From assembly GCF_041296385.1 (NCBI RefSeq), contig NC_091014.1, positions 9,337,578 through 9,401,577 on the forward strand: a stretch of 64,000 bases of DNA, read 5' to 3'. Shown here one piece after another: positions 48,018 through 64,000 of this stretch (the first letter of the stretch is position 1; every line of letters starts with the position of its first letter). Made by a program: the position numbers and the translations under genes. Under the pieces are notes generated by a model that was not told the DNA's origin, did not search any database, and saw only the letters and a program-made list of their open reading frames with translations. Origin of the DNA: Aphelocoma coerulescens (taxonomy: Eukaryota; Chordata; Aves; Passeriformes; Corvidae).

Positions 48018-48080
48018 ATTTACTGGCCTGCAGCAAAAGAAAAGGTAGAATTGTGCAAATTAGCTGGGAAAGATGCCCAT
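48018..48080 (+). CDS. SEMA3D: Class 3 semaphorin, 63-nt sema-domain exon
   Basis: An exact 21-codon exon, phase 0 at both ends, between TTACAG and GTAAGT. It encodes [20 protein letters not shown] plus a final His. IYWPAAKE and ELCKLAGKD are strongly SEMA3D-like, and a 63-nt exon at this place is typical of class 3 semaphorins. The Cys is the conserved one in the first propeller blade. Confidence 0.92.
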
Positions 48081-54201
<6,121 letters not shown>

Positions 54202-54295
54202 GAAATGGTATTCCGTTTGGATACCCAGAACCTGGAGTCTGGCAGGTTGAAATGCCCGTTCGATCCCCAGCAGCCGTTTGCTTCAGTGATGGCAG
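54202..54295 (+). CDS. SEMA3D: Class 3 semaphorin, 94-nt sema-domain exon
   Basis: Enters in phase 0 after TTCTCAG and leaves in phase 1 before GTAAGG. It encodes [18 protein letters not shown] then [13 protein letters not shown]. The [14 protein letters not shown] block is conserved in class 3 semaphorins and supports SEMA3D in detail. A 94-nt exon is usual at this place. Confidence 0.94.
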
Positions 54296-57200
54296 GTAAG
54301 GAGCCACCAGAGCCGGGTGCTTCCCTCGGACCTGCGATGGCTCAGGATGCGAGCCCGGGGGCTCAGCAGATGCCACCGCTGGAGCTCCTCTGGCGCTGGT
54401 CGTGTTTCCAGTGCTGGTCTGTGCTCTCAGAGCTGGGGAAGCCTCCAGGCTGCAGACAGCACAGAGCTGGAAGGGCAGCCGTGCAAACAGAGGCATTAGA
54501 ATGCCTGTAAAGCCTCTGTCAGCTGGGCAGGGAGGCGGTTTCATCCTCACCCAGTCATTGCTCCTTTAAGAGGACAACAAAAAAACCCGCATGAACAGAG
54601 AGTGTTTGAAGCCCTTTTGGGCCTCTTTCTGCAATTATCGATATGTTCTGCCCTTTGAAGTCTGCTGACATGCACTATTTCCATAAATATGTTTCTGAGG
54701 TTTCTATTTACTCGAGTAGCCACTTCTGAAGCTGGGAGCCGAGGAACAAGATAGTGCACTCTGCCTGCTGCGTGCATCGCAGCACTGTGTGGTCTGACAT
54801 TTGGGGCTGAGGAATGTCAGCTTGACCTCCGGATTTCAAATCACTCTAAGAGCTACTTTTGTCATGGTTTGGTTCATAGCTTTGGACAATTTTCATTTAA
54901 CTTGTCCGTCAAGCATATGAATACAAGATAAGAGTGAAACACCATGACGTTTTCATTTACAGCCAAAGAGCAGTGGTGACAATGCTTTGAAGTATCGGTC
55001 ACTCTGTGTTATAAAAAGAATATGACTAATGTTCAGTCTTTATTCTCAGATAATAAGATAGATGATTTGTGATTCTGACCCTACAGATGGGGCAGGACTT
55101 CCTTTATTAAAAACAATAGATTAAAAAGCCTGTGCTTATTCTTCTCAGAGACCCCTAGTACTCTTTAATGACTGTGAAGTCTATTTTTAAAATGGGAATC
55201 CAGAAACTTTAACTTTTTTTTTTTTACTTTTTTTTTAATGCAAGCAGTAGAACTCTGTGATTTATTGCAGCATTTCCTAATTTCAGTAGCATTCTAGTGC
55301 TTTGACTGTTCTATTAAATCTTGTGAAATGAAGAAGCTGCTGTCCTTTAGCTACCTAAGACATGAACTTTGCTGCATAACAATTTTTTTTCTCTAGATAA
55401 AATTAATGGTCAGGGTATTCTAGTATCCCTTTTTTGATTGTGCCTGGTGTCAAGTGCTTCACAATAATGTACAAGGAGCACTGTAAAGAGTTACAGGCCT
55501 GACCAGAGAATGTGTTTCTGCTCTATCTTTGGATGCTTACCTTATTCCCAAATGAACGAGGAGAGCAGTACAGTTCATGCATAAGATGCTGCCCTGGAGC
55601 TCAGGTGAGATCATTTCCCATCTCTGCCACTGATGAGCAGAGTAACCTTTGTGTGTCACTTCTCTCTGTCTACTGCCAAATGGCAGTAAAGATTACTTGT
55701 ATCCTTCAGAGAACACTTTTTATTCAGTTATACATTTATGAGCTAAGTAATATCTAACTGTATTTTCACTCATATATGTAAGTTAATGCAACTGAGTAAT
55801 TTTCATTCTTTGTAGAAATAGGTAATCTGAGTACTACATGACATATCACTTCAAGTAAATCCCACAGATAAATTGGAAAAAAACAGTCCTTTTGGATGAA
55901 GAATCACCTGCTGATCATCCATCCTCTATTATAAATTACCACTCACCAAAACTGTTCAGGACGTAGCAGGAACTTGGAATGAGAGATACCAAACACTGAG
56001 AGAAGTGCTGAAAATGCCTTGTCAGCAGAGCCTAAGCAAGGATGGAGAATTTCTGTTGGCCCTTCAGATGTATCGATCACCGAGTGCCTGTCAGTTAGCA
56101 AACACCAATTACCCTGCCCATTCCTCATTATGACAAATACCTTTCAGAATGCACTGTTGTTTCTTTACAAAGGCAACATGCTGTCTGAAAGATGTGCTTT
56201 CCACAACTATCATGGAAATAATACAGATGTAACAATAATAATGAGGTAAAAAGAAAGATGATAGATCTTTTTTGGACAAATAAAGTGCTTGTGGATCATG
56301 GGTTGTGGGTTGGTTTGTTGATTTTTTTTCCTCCTTGATCTTACTTTTTAAGTGCATTTACATCTTTTGCAAATGAAAGCACAAACATCAGTGTTGAATG
56401 GTATTTATTCAGCATTCACTCTCAACAAAGGCTTCTCTCTATAAGATCTTGTGAAATGTTTCAACCCAGGAGTATCAGAAAACCTGGAGAAGGAACTTTT
56501 GGGAGGGGATTTTTATGTATCATGTAGCTTTTTATAAGATTATCATTTACGAACATGAACTTTTTTGTTTGTATGAACTCTAGGGATTTATTTCTGCAAG
56601 TCATGAAACAAAAAAACCCCTCTTCCAACCAATAAAGCTATCTGGTTATTTTACAGAAAAAACGGAGTATTTTAAAATGCACTATGTGGTAAAAAAAAAA
56701 GTTCACAATGATACTGTTTCTTTGCTTTTTTTTGAAAAGTACTGAGATCTGAAGTGAAACAGAAAAGATTGTGCATTTCTTTGTGTTTTCATTGCCCACA
56801 AAAGTGGCAGAAGAGCAAATAGTGACTGCAGTTGCAGTCACTGCACTGTCACAGATGTAGTGTCCTTGTGAGGCAAATTCTGGCTGCTTTATTCAAGCAA
56901 GATGTGTCAGTTATTTTAGTAGACCACTGAGACCACTCAGTGTTAAAATGATGATGATTTGTGTCTGTAGCCATATTCCTGACATGAACACAAATTCCCT
57001 GCATTTGTGCCTGAATTCCACTTAGTGAATTAAGTGTTGGATGGAGATCCTTGCACCAGGAATGGGCCAAGCTGCAGCATTCCGGTGGGGAAGCATCCAT
57101 CCCATTTTTCTGGCTCAGGAGCAGCAAAGCCATTGGGGCCGTGGCAGTCGTGGGGCACAAGAGATAGCTGGAGTTATAGATGGCCATGTCCTCACCGTGG

Positions 57201-57552
57201 CTCCCAGGTACATGGGACAGGGTGTGCAGATTAAATAGACCTTTATACCCTTAAGAGCCCAGTACCCATTAAAGCCTGGAAAATTTACTTTTCTGAGTGC
57301 CTAAAAGATCTGAAAATTAGTCTTCGACTATGCTATTTCTCAGACATATAATTACAAATACCGCTCTCATTTAAGTGTAAGTAAATTCACAGAACCAAAA
57401 AACCCATTAAAATGGGACCCAATAATGTTTTAAAGCATTAAATTAGTTCATAGACCAATTAAACACAGGTGTTGTTCACCCAACAAAATGTAAATAGTTT
57501 AAATTTTTTTTATGCCACAGCTGTAGGAAACCTATTTCTTTTTCATTTGCAG
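54296..57552 (+). other. SEMA3D: SEMA3D intron (3.3 kb)
   Basis: GC-richer for the first 200 bases after the donor, then AT-rich with short poly(T)/poly(A) runs. No gene or clear transposon seen. Confidence 0.88.
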
Positions 57553-57681
57553 ATGAGTATCTTTATGCTGGAACAGCTTCTGATTTCCTTGGCAAAGACA
57601 CTGCTCTGACACGTTCTCTGGGCCCTTCTCACGACCACCATTACATCAGAACTGACATTTCTGAACATTACTGGCTTACTG
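57553..57681 (+). CDS. SEMA3D: Class 3 semaphorin, 129-nt sema-domain exon
   Basis: Phase 1 at both ends, between TTTGCAG and GTAAGA. It encodes (D)[18 protein letters not shown] and [16 protein letters not shown], then [19 protein letters not shown] and the HDHHYIRTD stretch match SEMA3D as I recall it and differ from SEMA3A. Confidence 0.94.
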
Positions 57682-60600
57682 GTAAGATCCCAAACATATG
57701 CTGTTGTCATTTGCATTGTCCCTGCCTCTCTGAAGTTAATAGCTCCGTCCTTGTATAAATATATGTCCAGTAACTATAAATATGGATATTGTATCATGGA
57801 GTCTTTCGATTATGTAGGCGTTTTTTAAAAAGCTCAGTGGAACAGAAATACACTTGAGAAAAGTCACAGAGGTGAAAATGCTAATTAAGGGAAGAGTAGG
57901 AGCATAAGACCTAATCATAGTTTCCGTCTTTGATCTGTATACCGGTGTATAATCCTACAATTGCAATAATACCATGACTTAAGTGCTTCTATATCCAGTC
58001 TTGTTGGAATAATTTTTTTTTAACTGGTTTTTTTGCAATCATTTGTTAAAAGCTGTTCCATGCAGCATGTTGAAACAACAGACTAGAAATTCCACATTTT
58101 TTGGTAGGAGGTGTTTTTTTCTTTTCTTTTCCTTTTTTTAGGGGAAAAATACCCTTTGTTGCTGTGAGGATCATTTTAAAACCACTAAGGGCACACTAAA
58201 ATAGCTTCCCAAGCAAAACACTGCTTTTTCTTGCCCGTTTGAAAACATCGTGAGCTAGTAAACCCTCTAAAAAACTGGCTGCCTTTGCACCCAGCCAGTC
58301 TCAAACCACACACAGAGTAACATGGAAAACTTCACTCATAAGCTAACCCTGCTCAATTAAAGCATCCCCCTTTTAGCTGTCAACTGTCTTTAAAGATGTG
58401 GCAACACTGGCCCTGGCTCAGGATGCCTGTGTAACTATTATGGGTGCAGTGTAAAGCCAGGGCCTGCTGACCACAGGGTTAAGTTGTCTTCCCAGCAGAC
58501 AACTAAAAAGGGTAATTTTGCCTCTTAACTCTTTGAGACTTCAACAAGAGGAAATGTTCTTTCTTTTTCCTAATACATTTTCCCTACACCTTCTCTTTTT
58601 CTGTATTATTGCCTTAAATTTCTAGTTAGATATAATGCCATAACCCCAGGATTTCTGCTATGAGGAGGAAAAGGAACAGCCACTTAAAAGTAATTTTTAC
58701 CTTTCCAAATAGGCGACAGAAGAATGTCCCATCTGACTCTGCTGACCTATCCCACTTCCATTTCCTGTGCTCAAAATCTTTCTTGTCCCATCTTCCCGTC
58801 TCCTCTCTCTCGTTTCCACACACTCCTTGTGCCCTGCAGACCAGAATTGGACTGTGATATGGACCAGGATGGGTCCTTCCAGCAGTCAGTTCTTTAAATC
58901 TAATTAGCCATGCAACTGCATATCCAGTTTTGTCACTGGTGGCCTGCAGATGCTCAGCATGGAAAGGTGGCTGGGTAGCTGCTTTCCTAAGGGATGCAAT
59001 AATAAGGTAAAAAGAAAGATTTACTGTGGTTTGGCCCTGAGGAGCATCTGGTGTTACCATTAGTATAGATCCACCTTGATGAGTATTACAGGGTTCAGTT
59101 CCTAGTCCAAAAGAACTTGTAGCTTAAAAATCCAGTTCCAAGCATTTCTTTCTCTTGTTATTGTTTCTTCATGAGCAGTTTGAGGCAAGGGAAGAGTACA
59201 AGCAAACAGAATAAACTGTAGGTTTGAGAAATGTTTAGATGTTTTAGTTTGGAGACTAGGTGGGGGGTGTCTGCCTTTCCTCACTCTTTTAGATTGATTC
59301 ATGAGTTATTCTGTTTTCACTTAGAGCATCTGTATTTGTGAAAGTTTTCTAAGGAGAACAGTATATTAATATGTCTGGGTCTGAAAAACAGCTTTAGTGT
59401 GCTAGACTGTGAGGTGAAAATTGCCCCACACTGTATAAACACTGAAGACCCCATATATTCTTCAGGTTTACCTCGTTTCCAGCCATATAAAACCCTACAG
59501 CCACAATTCTGTCTAAGACTTCACAAACACAATCCATTCAGTGTTATACTAGGAGGCATAGACATAAACTAGGTGCTTTTAATATTTTGATACAGTCCTT
59601 TTAAGGCTGGAGAAAATTTTAAGTGCAACTTCAAATGACAGCATCATTTCTGCAATAAGCCATAGGGTGGCCAATATATTTCTAGTTTATTGTGTAATGT
59701 TACCAATTACATACTTCTGTGCTTTCAGCCAATATTGGTATAAAGAAAATATTTACTTGATTTCAGGTTTAAAACTCCCATCTCATCTAAATTCCCTCTT
59801 CCCTAAATCTGCCATCCATTTACCAAGCATGTGTTAGACCTCCAGGAAAAGTTGTACATGCTTGAATAATTATACAATTGAAAATAAATTATTACCATGC
59901 ATGACTCATGTTTTACTTAGGATAAGCATAAAATGTACAGCTTGTTTTCTTCCAGAAGGCCAAGGAAGTTTTGCTGTAATGCACCTCAATATTTTTAAAG
60001 TTCAGTCTTACTCTGTTTCTGGAAACAGAATTATCCTTCCCTGAGGGAAGGGAGGTAAAGACAAAGCATGAGGGAAAAATGCGTGGGATACCTTCCAGTT
60101 CCTTGCAGGGCATCTCTATCTTGACTAATTAAGACATGTCCTAATCTCAATGACTGAATAGCAGCTCCACAAAGGGGAAAAGGAGGAAGGCAGCTAATCT
60201 TTCCCATGACTCAGGCTCACACGTGCTCGTACTCCCGCAAGGGTGGCACTGGAGCAGAGGGGAGCAGGGCTGGGGAATCAGGCGTTCCCACAGCTGCTCA
60301 CCGGAGCTGCCTCGCCTGGCGATGGGGCCCGTGGGGCTGGTGGCCCCTCTCCGGATGGCAAAGCCGCCTACTGGAACCGAGTCTGCCCCGTGCCAGCCCC
60401 GTGGGCAGGAGAGCATCCCGCCAGCCCTGCACACAGGCATCCACTGAGCAGCTGCGCATTCCTCCCTCCCTCTGAGGAAGAGAAGGCCATAGCTGGAACG
60501 AGGGCTTCCTTGAATTCCATTCAACTCTTTTTTTTTTCCCTTTTCACTTTTTTCATAGCAATTTAGCCGTCTTTTCCAGGGCAAAGTCTTGCAGGCAATG

Positions 60601-63488
60601 AGTTCTTTATATCCTGCGAGCTTTGGATGGGATTCAGCTCCCTTAGCTCTAAAAGGCAAAAGCTAGCATCCTGTCTGAGCTCAGTCCTTTTGCTTGCCTC
60701 TGTAATTTACTGAGAGAGGTGGCACTTCCAGAGAGTGACACACCCCGCCTATTGTAGGAATCTGTCTTAAAATAGGATTATTCATTGCCACTTTTTCCCT
60801 CCCTGAGAGAAAACCTGGCTGAGAATGGCTTAGGAGCTTGACTTCTAGGTGGTTATGGTAAATAAGGTAAGCGCTGTCCTTTGCATTCTGTCATGCCACA
60901 TATTTCTGGCAGCCCAACTACAGAGAGGTGCTGTCTCCCACTGCTTCAGGTTGCTTTTTCATTTCTTCATGTACTGGGACAGCTACTCCTTTGTTGTCCC
61001 CTTTTTCCGAGTCTTAACTTCTGCGTAGGATGCACTGCCTAAAATAACTGCTGGTTTCAGAAGGAGGTGATGGCCAGCAGGTAACCAACACAAACCCAGC
61101 AGTGAAGGACCAGCTGTATCAGCTTTTCCCACCAGGCCACATGAGCATGTTGAAAAAAGCACAGGCAACACCTGTACCATCTATTGCCAGAGCTCATGAT
61201 GCCCTTAATCCCCACTTTGGTTACATACAATCTAGCAGTGAACTTAATATGTGGGAAAATCTTCTGCTGAAGCAAATAGTGGGGGGGATAGCCCTGTCTA
61301 TGAGAAACAGTGGTTTAAAACCATCATCATTAGTTTTTTCTCCCATGCAAAGAATACAAAAGCCTGATTCACAGTTAGTTGCAATGTTCTTCTGTATGTT
61401 GGATAGATGGGTTAGAAAATATGAGACCAAGATCTCACTTGCAGAACATAAGGTGCTTTTCAGATCATAATCTCTTCCATTTAATTGTTTTCACTTTGTA
61501 TCTTTTACAATGTATTTTTGTTTGGATTTAACTTTCAACTTCAGTGTTTTCAGCTGTGATTTAAAATTGTTAAATATTAGTGTTCCTTTAATTTGTTAGA
61601 GATTCTTCTAAATCTGTTCCAGGAATTGGTACTGAGACATTTATTTTTGCATTTGGCTTGCCAAGTAAAACACTGAAGTTTAATCTTAATCCCCCCATAT
61701 ATTCAGTGTTTTGTTCGGTGAATGTGGATTAAAAAAAAAAGGATGTGAATTTCAAAAACGTGGTATAGAAGTATTTCACAGGTTTCTTCTTAAATGGCTA
61801 TTTAACTAACCACATGTGTAAGAAACCATACTGGAAGCATATTTATGTATTTATTCATGCTTAGAGATCTAATCTTCAAAGTAGCCTTACAGGCCCTGAG
61901 GGTAATTGAATATTTTACTCAACATCATTTTGAAATCCTGACTTAAATTTATAGATCTTGATGACTGCATCATTTCATTTTTTCTGCTGACACCATTCTC
62001 TAGTGTCAAAAGGTTTAAAATGGAAGCAGCACTGGCTATTTTCACCCATAAATTTCGTCCTCTGTCACAAAGGTGCACACTGAGCACTTAAACACATCCC
62101 ATTTTGTCTCAGGCCCTTTGTCTCAGACTGCAAACTTTTGAATCAAGCACTCTCTTTTTCTTCTGTGTGTACTGTAGAGTTCATGGTGAAAATTCCTCAA
62201 GGCTAATATAAAGTAACAATCATTATGAAAAGGACAAAGGCATGAAGATATATTGAAAGCTGATAATAGTATTCCCCCATATAAACAGTGTGCTCTGTTT
62301 GCTCTGCATTCTTACACCACCCTCCTTATTGCTTTCTACTGCAGCCTACCTGATAATGGGGGACAAAGATTGTGTATTTTATTGCTGAAATAATGTATTT
62401 TAGAGTCAAGGGTCTCTTTGCACTATATTTGTATAGCCACTTCTGTTTAAAGAAAAACATCATTGATCCAAGTGCCCTCAGAAGAGCTCATCTATTGTAG
62501 CACACTGGGGAATGTCTTAAAAATCACTGCCCAGCACTTGTGCAAGGCAGTGTTGTTGCCTGCTCTGCTTCAATCAGGGACCCTTGGATTGCTTCAATTT
62601 CTGATTATAGTGCAAAATTTAAAGGCAAACAAACAAAAAATCCCAACACTGAAAACAAAAGCCCTCAGCTAGTGAGCACGTAGAGCAGGATTAGAGACCA
62701 TGGATGAGGGAGCTTGGGAAGACAGTGAAGAATATCTTGGCCCAGTAAGCATGCCTGAAAGATGCAGGCAGATATCCAAGCTTGCCTTGGAAGAGACCAG
62801 GAATAATATAATGGCCCAGCATGGCAAGACAAGGCATTTCTTGCAAAAGCAGATTTAAATAACCCAAACAAACTATTACATTGATATAGCCAATTTGTTT
62901 TCAAGCACAGGGAACTGTGTTCCTAAGACTGACCAGCCAGTTTTGGAGTTTGCTGTGCGAACTGGGGAATCCCAGCATGGCACTGTGTTGGATTTGGTAG
63001 ATAGAGTCAGTAAGATTGCTGTATCAGAGATACATAGGAAACATTCCTTTGCAAGCTCTCTCTAGTAAACAGTCATGTATTTCTGTATTCCTAACTTCTG
63101 CAATGAGTAATTAATATAAATTCTACCAGGTGATTTCAGAAAATCTACTTAGCTGCATTTTGGTGGCAAGAGCAGTAAGGTAGATTCATGTAGGCTATAC
63201 TTTGTACTGAGTTACTCTATTTTCAGACAGAGAGTGATAACCAGTGCTGCATACTTTTCAAAGTATATATATATGCACACACAAAAACATCAGCCTAAGA
63301 GTAAATATTTCAGACTTCACAGTGATTTTCGCTTGGAGTTAGTAAGAAACTTGCTACTATGTATCTATATAATGATATTTTCATTTCACTGGAAGATGCA
63401 ACATAAATGCAGAGATTTAAAAGCAAGCTCTAAGGCTTTTCTTCAGATTTTTAAACCCCCCCTTTTTTTTTTTTTTTTAAATTTCTAG
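57682..63488 (+). other. SEMA3D: SEMA3D intron (5.8 kb)
   Basis: AT-rich intron with an isolated GC- and CpG-rich patch at 60.2-60.46 kb, a (TA)n run near 63,265 and a T-rich tract just before the acceptor. No exon or transposon recognised. Confidence 0.88.
60220..60457. promoter_or_regulatory. Small CpG-rich patch in intron
   Basis: About 15 CpG sites in about 240 bases at well over 60% GC, in an otherwise AT-rich, CpG-poor intron. It starts with an E-box CACGTG near 60,220. Possible intronic promoter or enhancer, or a fragment of GC-rich repeat. Open frames here on both strands look like composition effects. Confidence 0.3.
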
Positions 63489-63631
63489 GAGCAAAATTCA
63501 TTGGAACTTTTCCTATCCCAGATACCTACAACCCAGATGATGATAAAATCTACTTCTTTTTTCGAGAAATGTCACAAGATAGTGGCACATCTGACAAGAC
63601 AATCCTTTCCAGAGTTGGGAGAGTTTGTAAG
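63489..63631 (+). CDS. SEMA3D: Class 3 semaphorin, 143-nt sema-domain exon
   Basis: Enters in phase 1 after TTTCTAG and leaves in phase 0 before GTGAGG. It encodes (G)[18 protein letters not shown], then [14 protein letters not shown] and [14 protein letters not shown]. The [11 protein letters not shown] and RVGRVCK blocks are hallmarks of class 3 semaphorins. This is the last exon in the window; the rest of the sema domain, the PSI and Ig domains and the basic tail lie beyond the right edge. Confidence 0.94.
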
Positions 63632-64000
63632 GTGAGGACTCTCTCTTTTTATTTTATTTAAATATAGAAACTAAACAAGTTTGGTTTATTTCTGTGAGAA
63701 CTGTGTTTTCCCCTTTGTTACCCAAATGAGCCTACATATTAATTTTTCTGGACACAGAGTACTAATGCCATCCGAAATTTACTTGTAAAAAACATAAACT
63801 TGATATTGACTGTGTACCCATTTTGAAAAAGGTACTATGTTTATAAATTATAATGCTGTATCCAAAAGATGAAGTATTGACCTTCAGAAATGCAATGATG
63901 TCCTGCTTTGTTTCATGAGCTTTCAGTAAGGACTGATGTGTCAAAGTGTACACAGTGTCAAGGTATTTGGAGTTTTATGGAAAGCACCCACTGAATGTGT
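63632..64000 (+). other. SEMA3D: SEMA3D intron, start only
   Basis: AT-rich sequence after the GTGAGG donor, cut by the window edge. Nothing recognised. Confidence 0.85.

Noticed and set aside
60147..60659. 170-codon minus-strand frame in the CpG-rich patch
   Set aside because: Overlaps three + strand frames of similar quality; GC-rich composition lowers stop-codon frequency. No domain seen.

Overview
The window looks like a bird chromosome, most likely a songbird. It carries 3' ends of CR1 retrotransposons and one SINE with a tRNA-Ile-derived head and a CR1-like tail, a type I know from passerines (TguSINE1). It also has large AT-rich introns and vertebrate splice sites. No bacterial, viral or CRISPR content is apparent.

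Region 1 (1 to about 31,310) is a head-to-tail tandem array. The repeat unit is exactly 7,948 bp. Units 1-3 (starting at 1, 7949 and 15897) are complete and almost identical, and unit 4 (from 23845) is the last. The array enters from the left edge, so the true copy number is at least four. Each unit encodes one intronless 782-residue protein of the ITPRIP / ITPRIPL1 family (Mab-21-like fold). It has a hydrophobic N-terminus, one membrane segment, a long acidic linker and a C-terminal Mab-21-like domain. A short upstream leader exon, a 278-nt intron in the 5' UTR and an AATAAA signal about 640 nt after the stop complete the gene model. The rest of each unit (about 4.4 kb) shows no gene.

Region 2 (about 31,310 to 35,538) is the right flank of the array. 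The 3' end of unit 4 switches abruptly from near identity to clear divergence just after its stop codon. A decayed piece of the unit spacer lies near 33.5 kb. A CR1 3' end occupies 34.6-35.1 kb.

Region 3 (35,539 to 64,000) holds six consecutive coding exons of a class 3 semaphorin on the + strand, best matched to SEMA3D. They cover the first part of the sema domain and are separated by introns of 1.6 to 12 kb. The exon for the signal peptide was not found between the array and the first visible exon, and the 3' half of the gene lies beyond the right edge. If the first coding exon lies left of the window, the whole array is nested in the first coding intron of SEMA3D on the same strand.

The two gene systems have no obvious functional link. 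The semaphorin is a secreted guidance cue; the array genes encode predicted membrane proteins of poorly known function. The most unusual content is the young, mosaic, homogenised ITPRIPL1-like array and its older edge.
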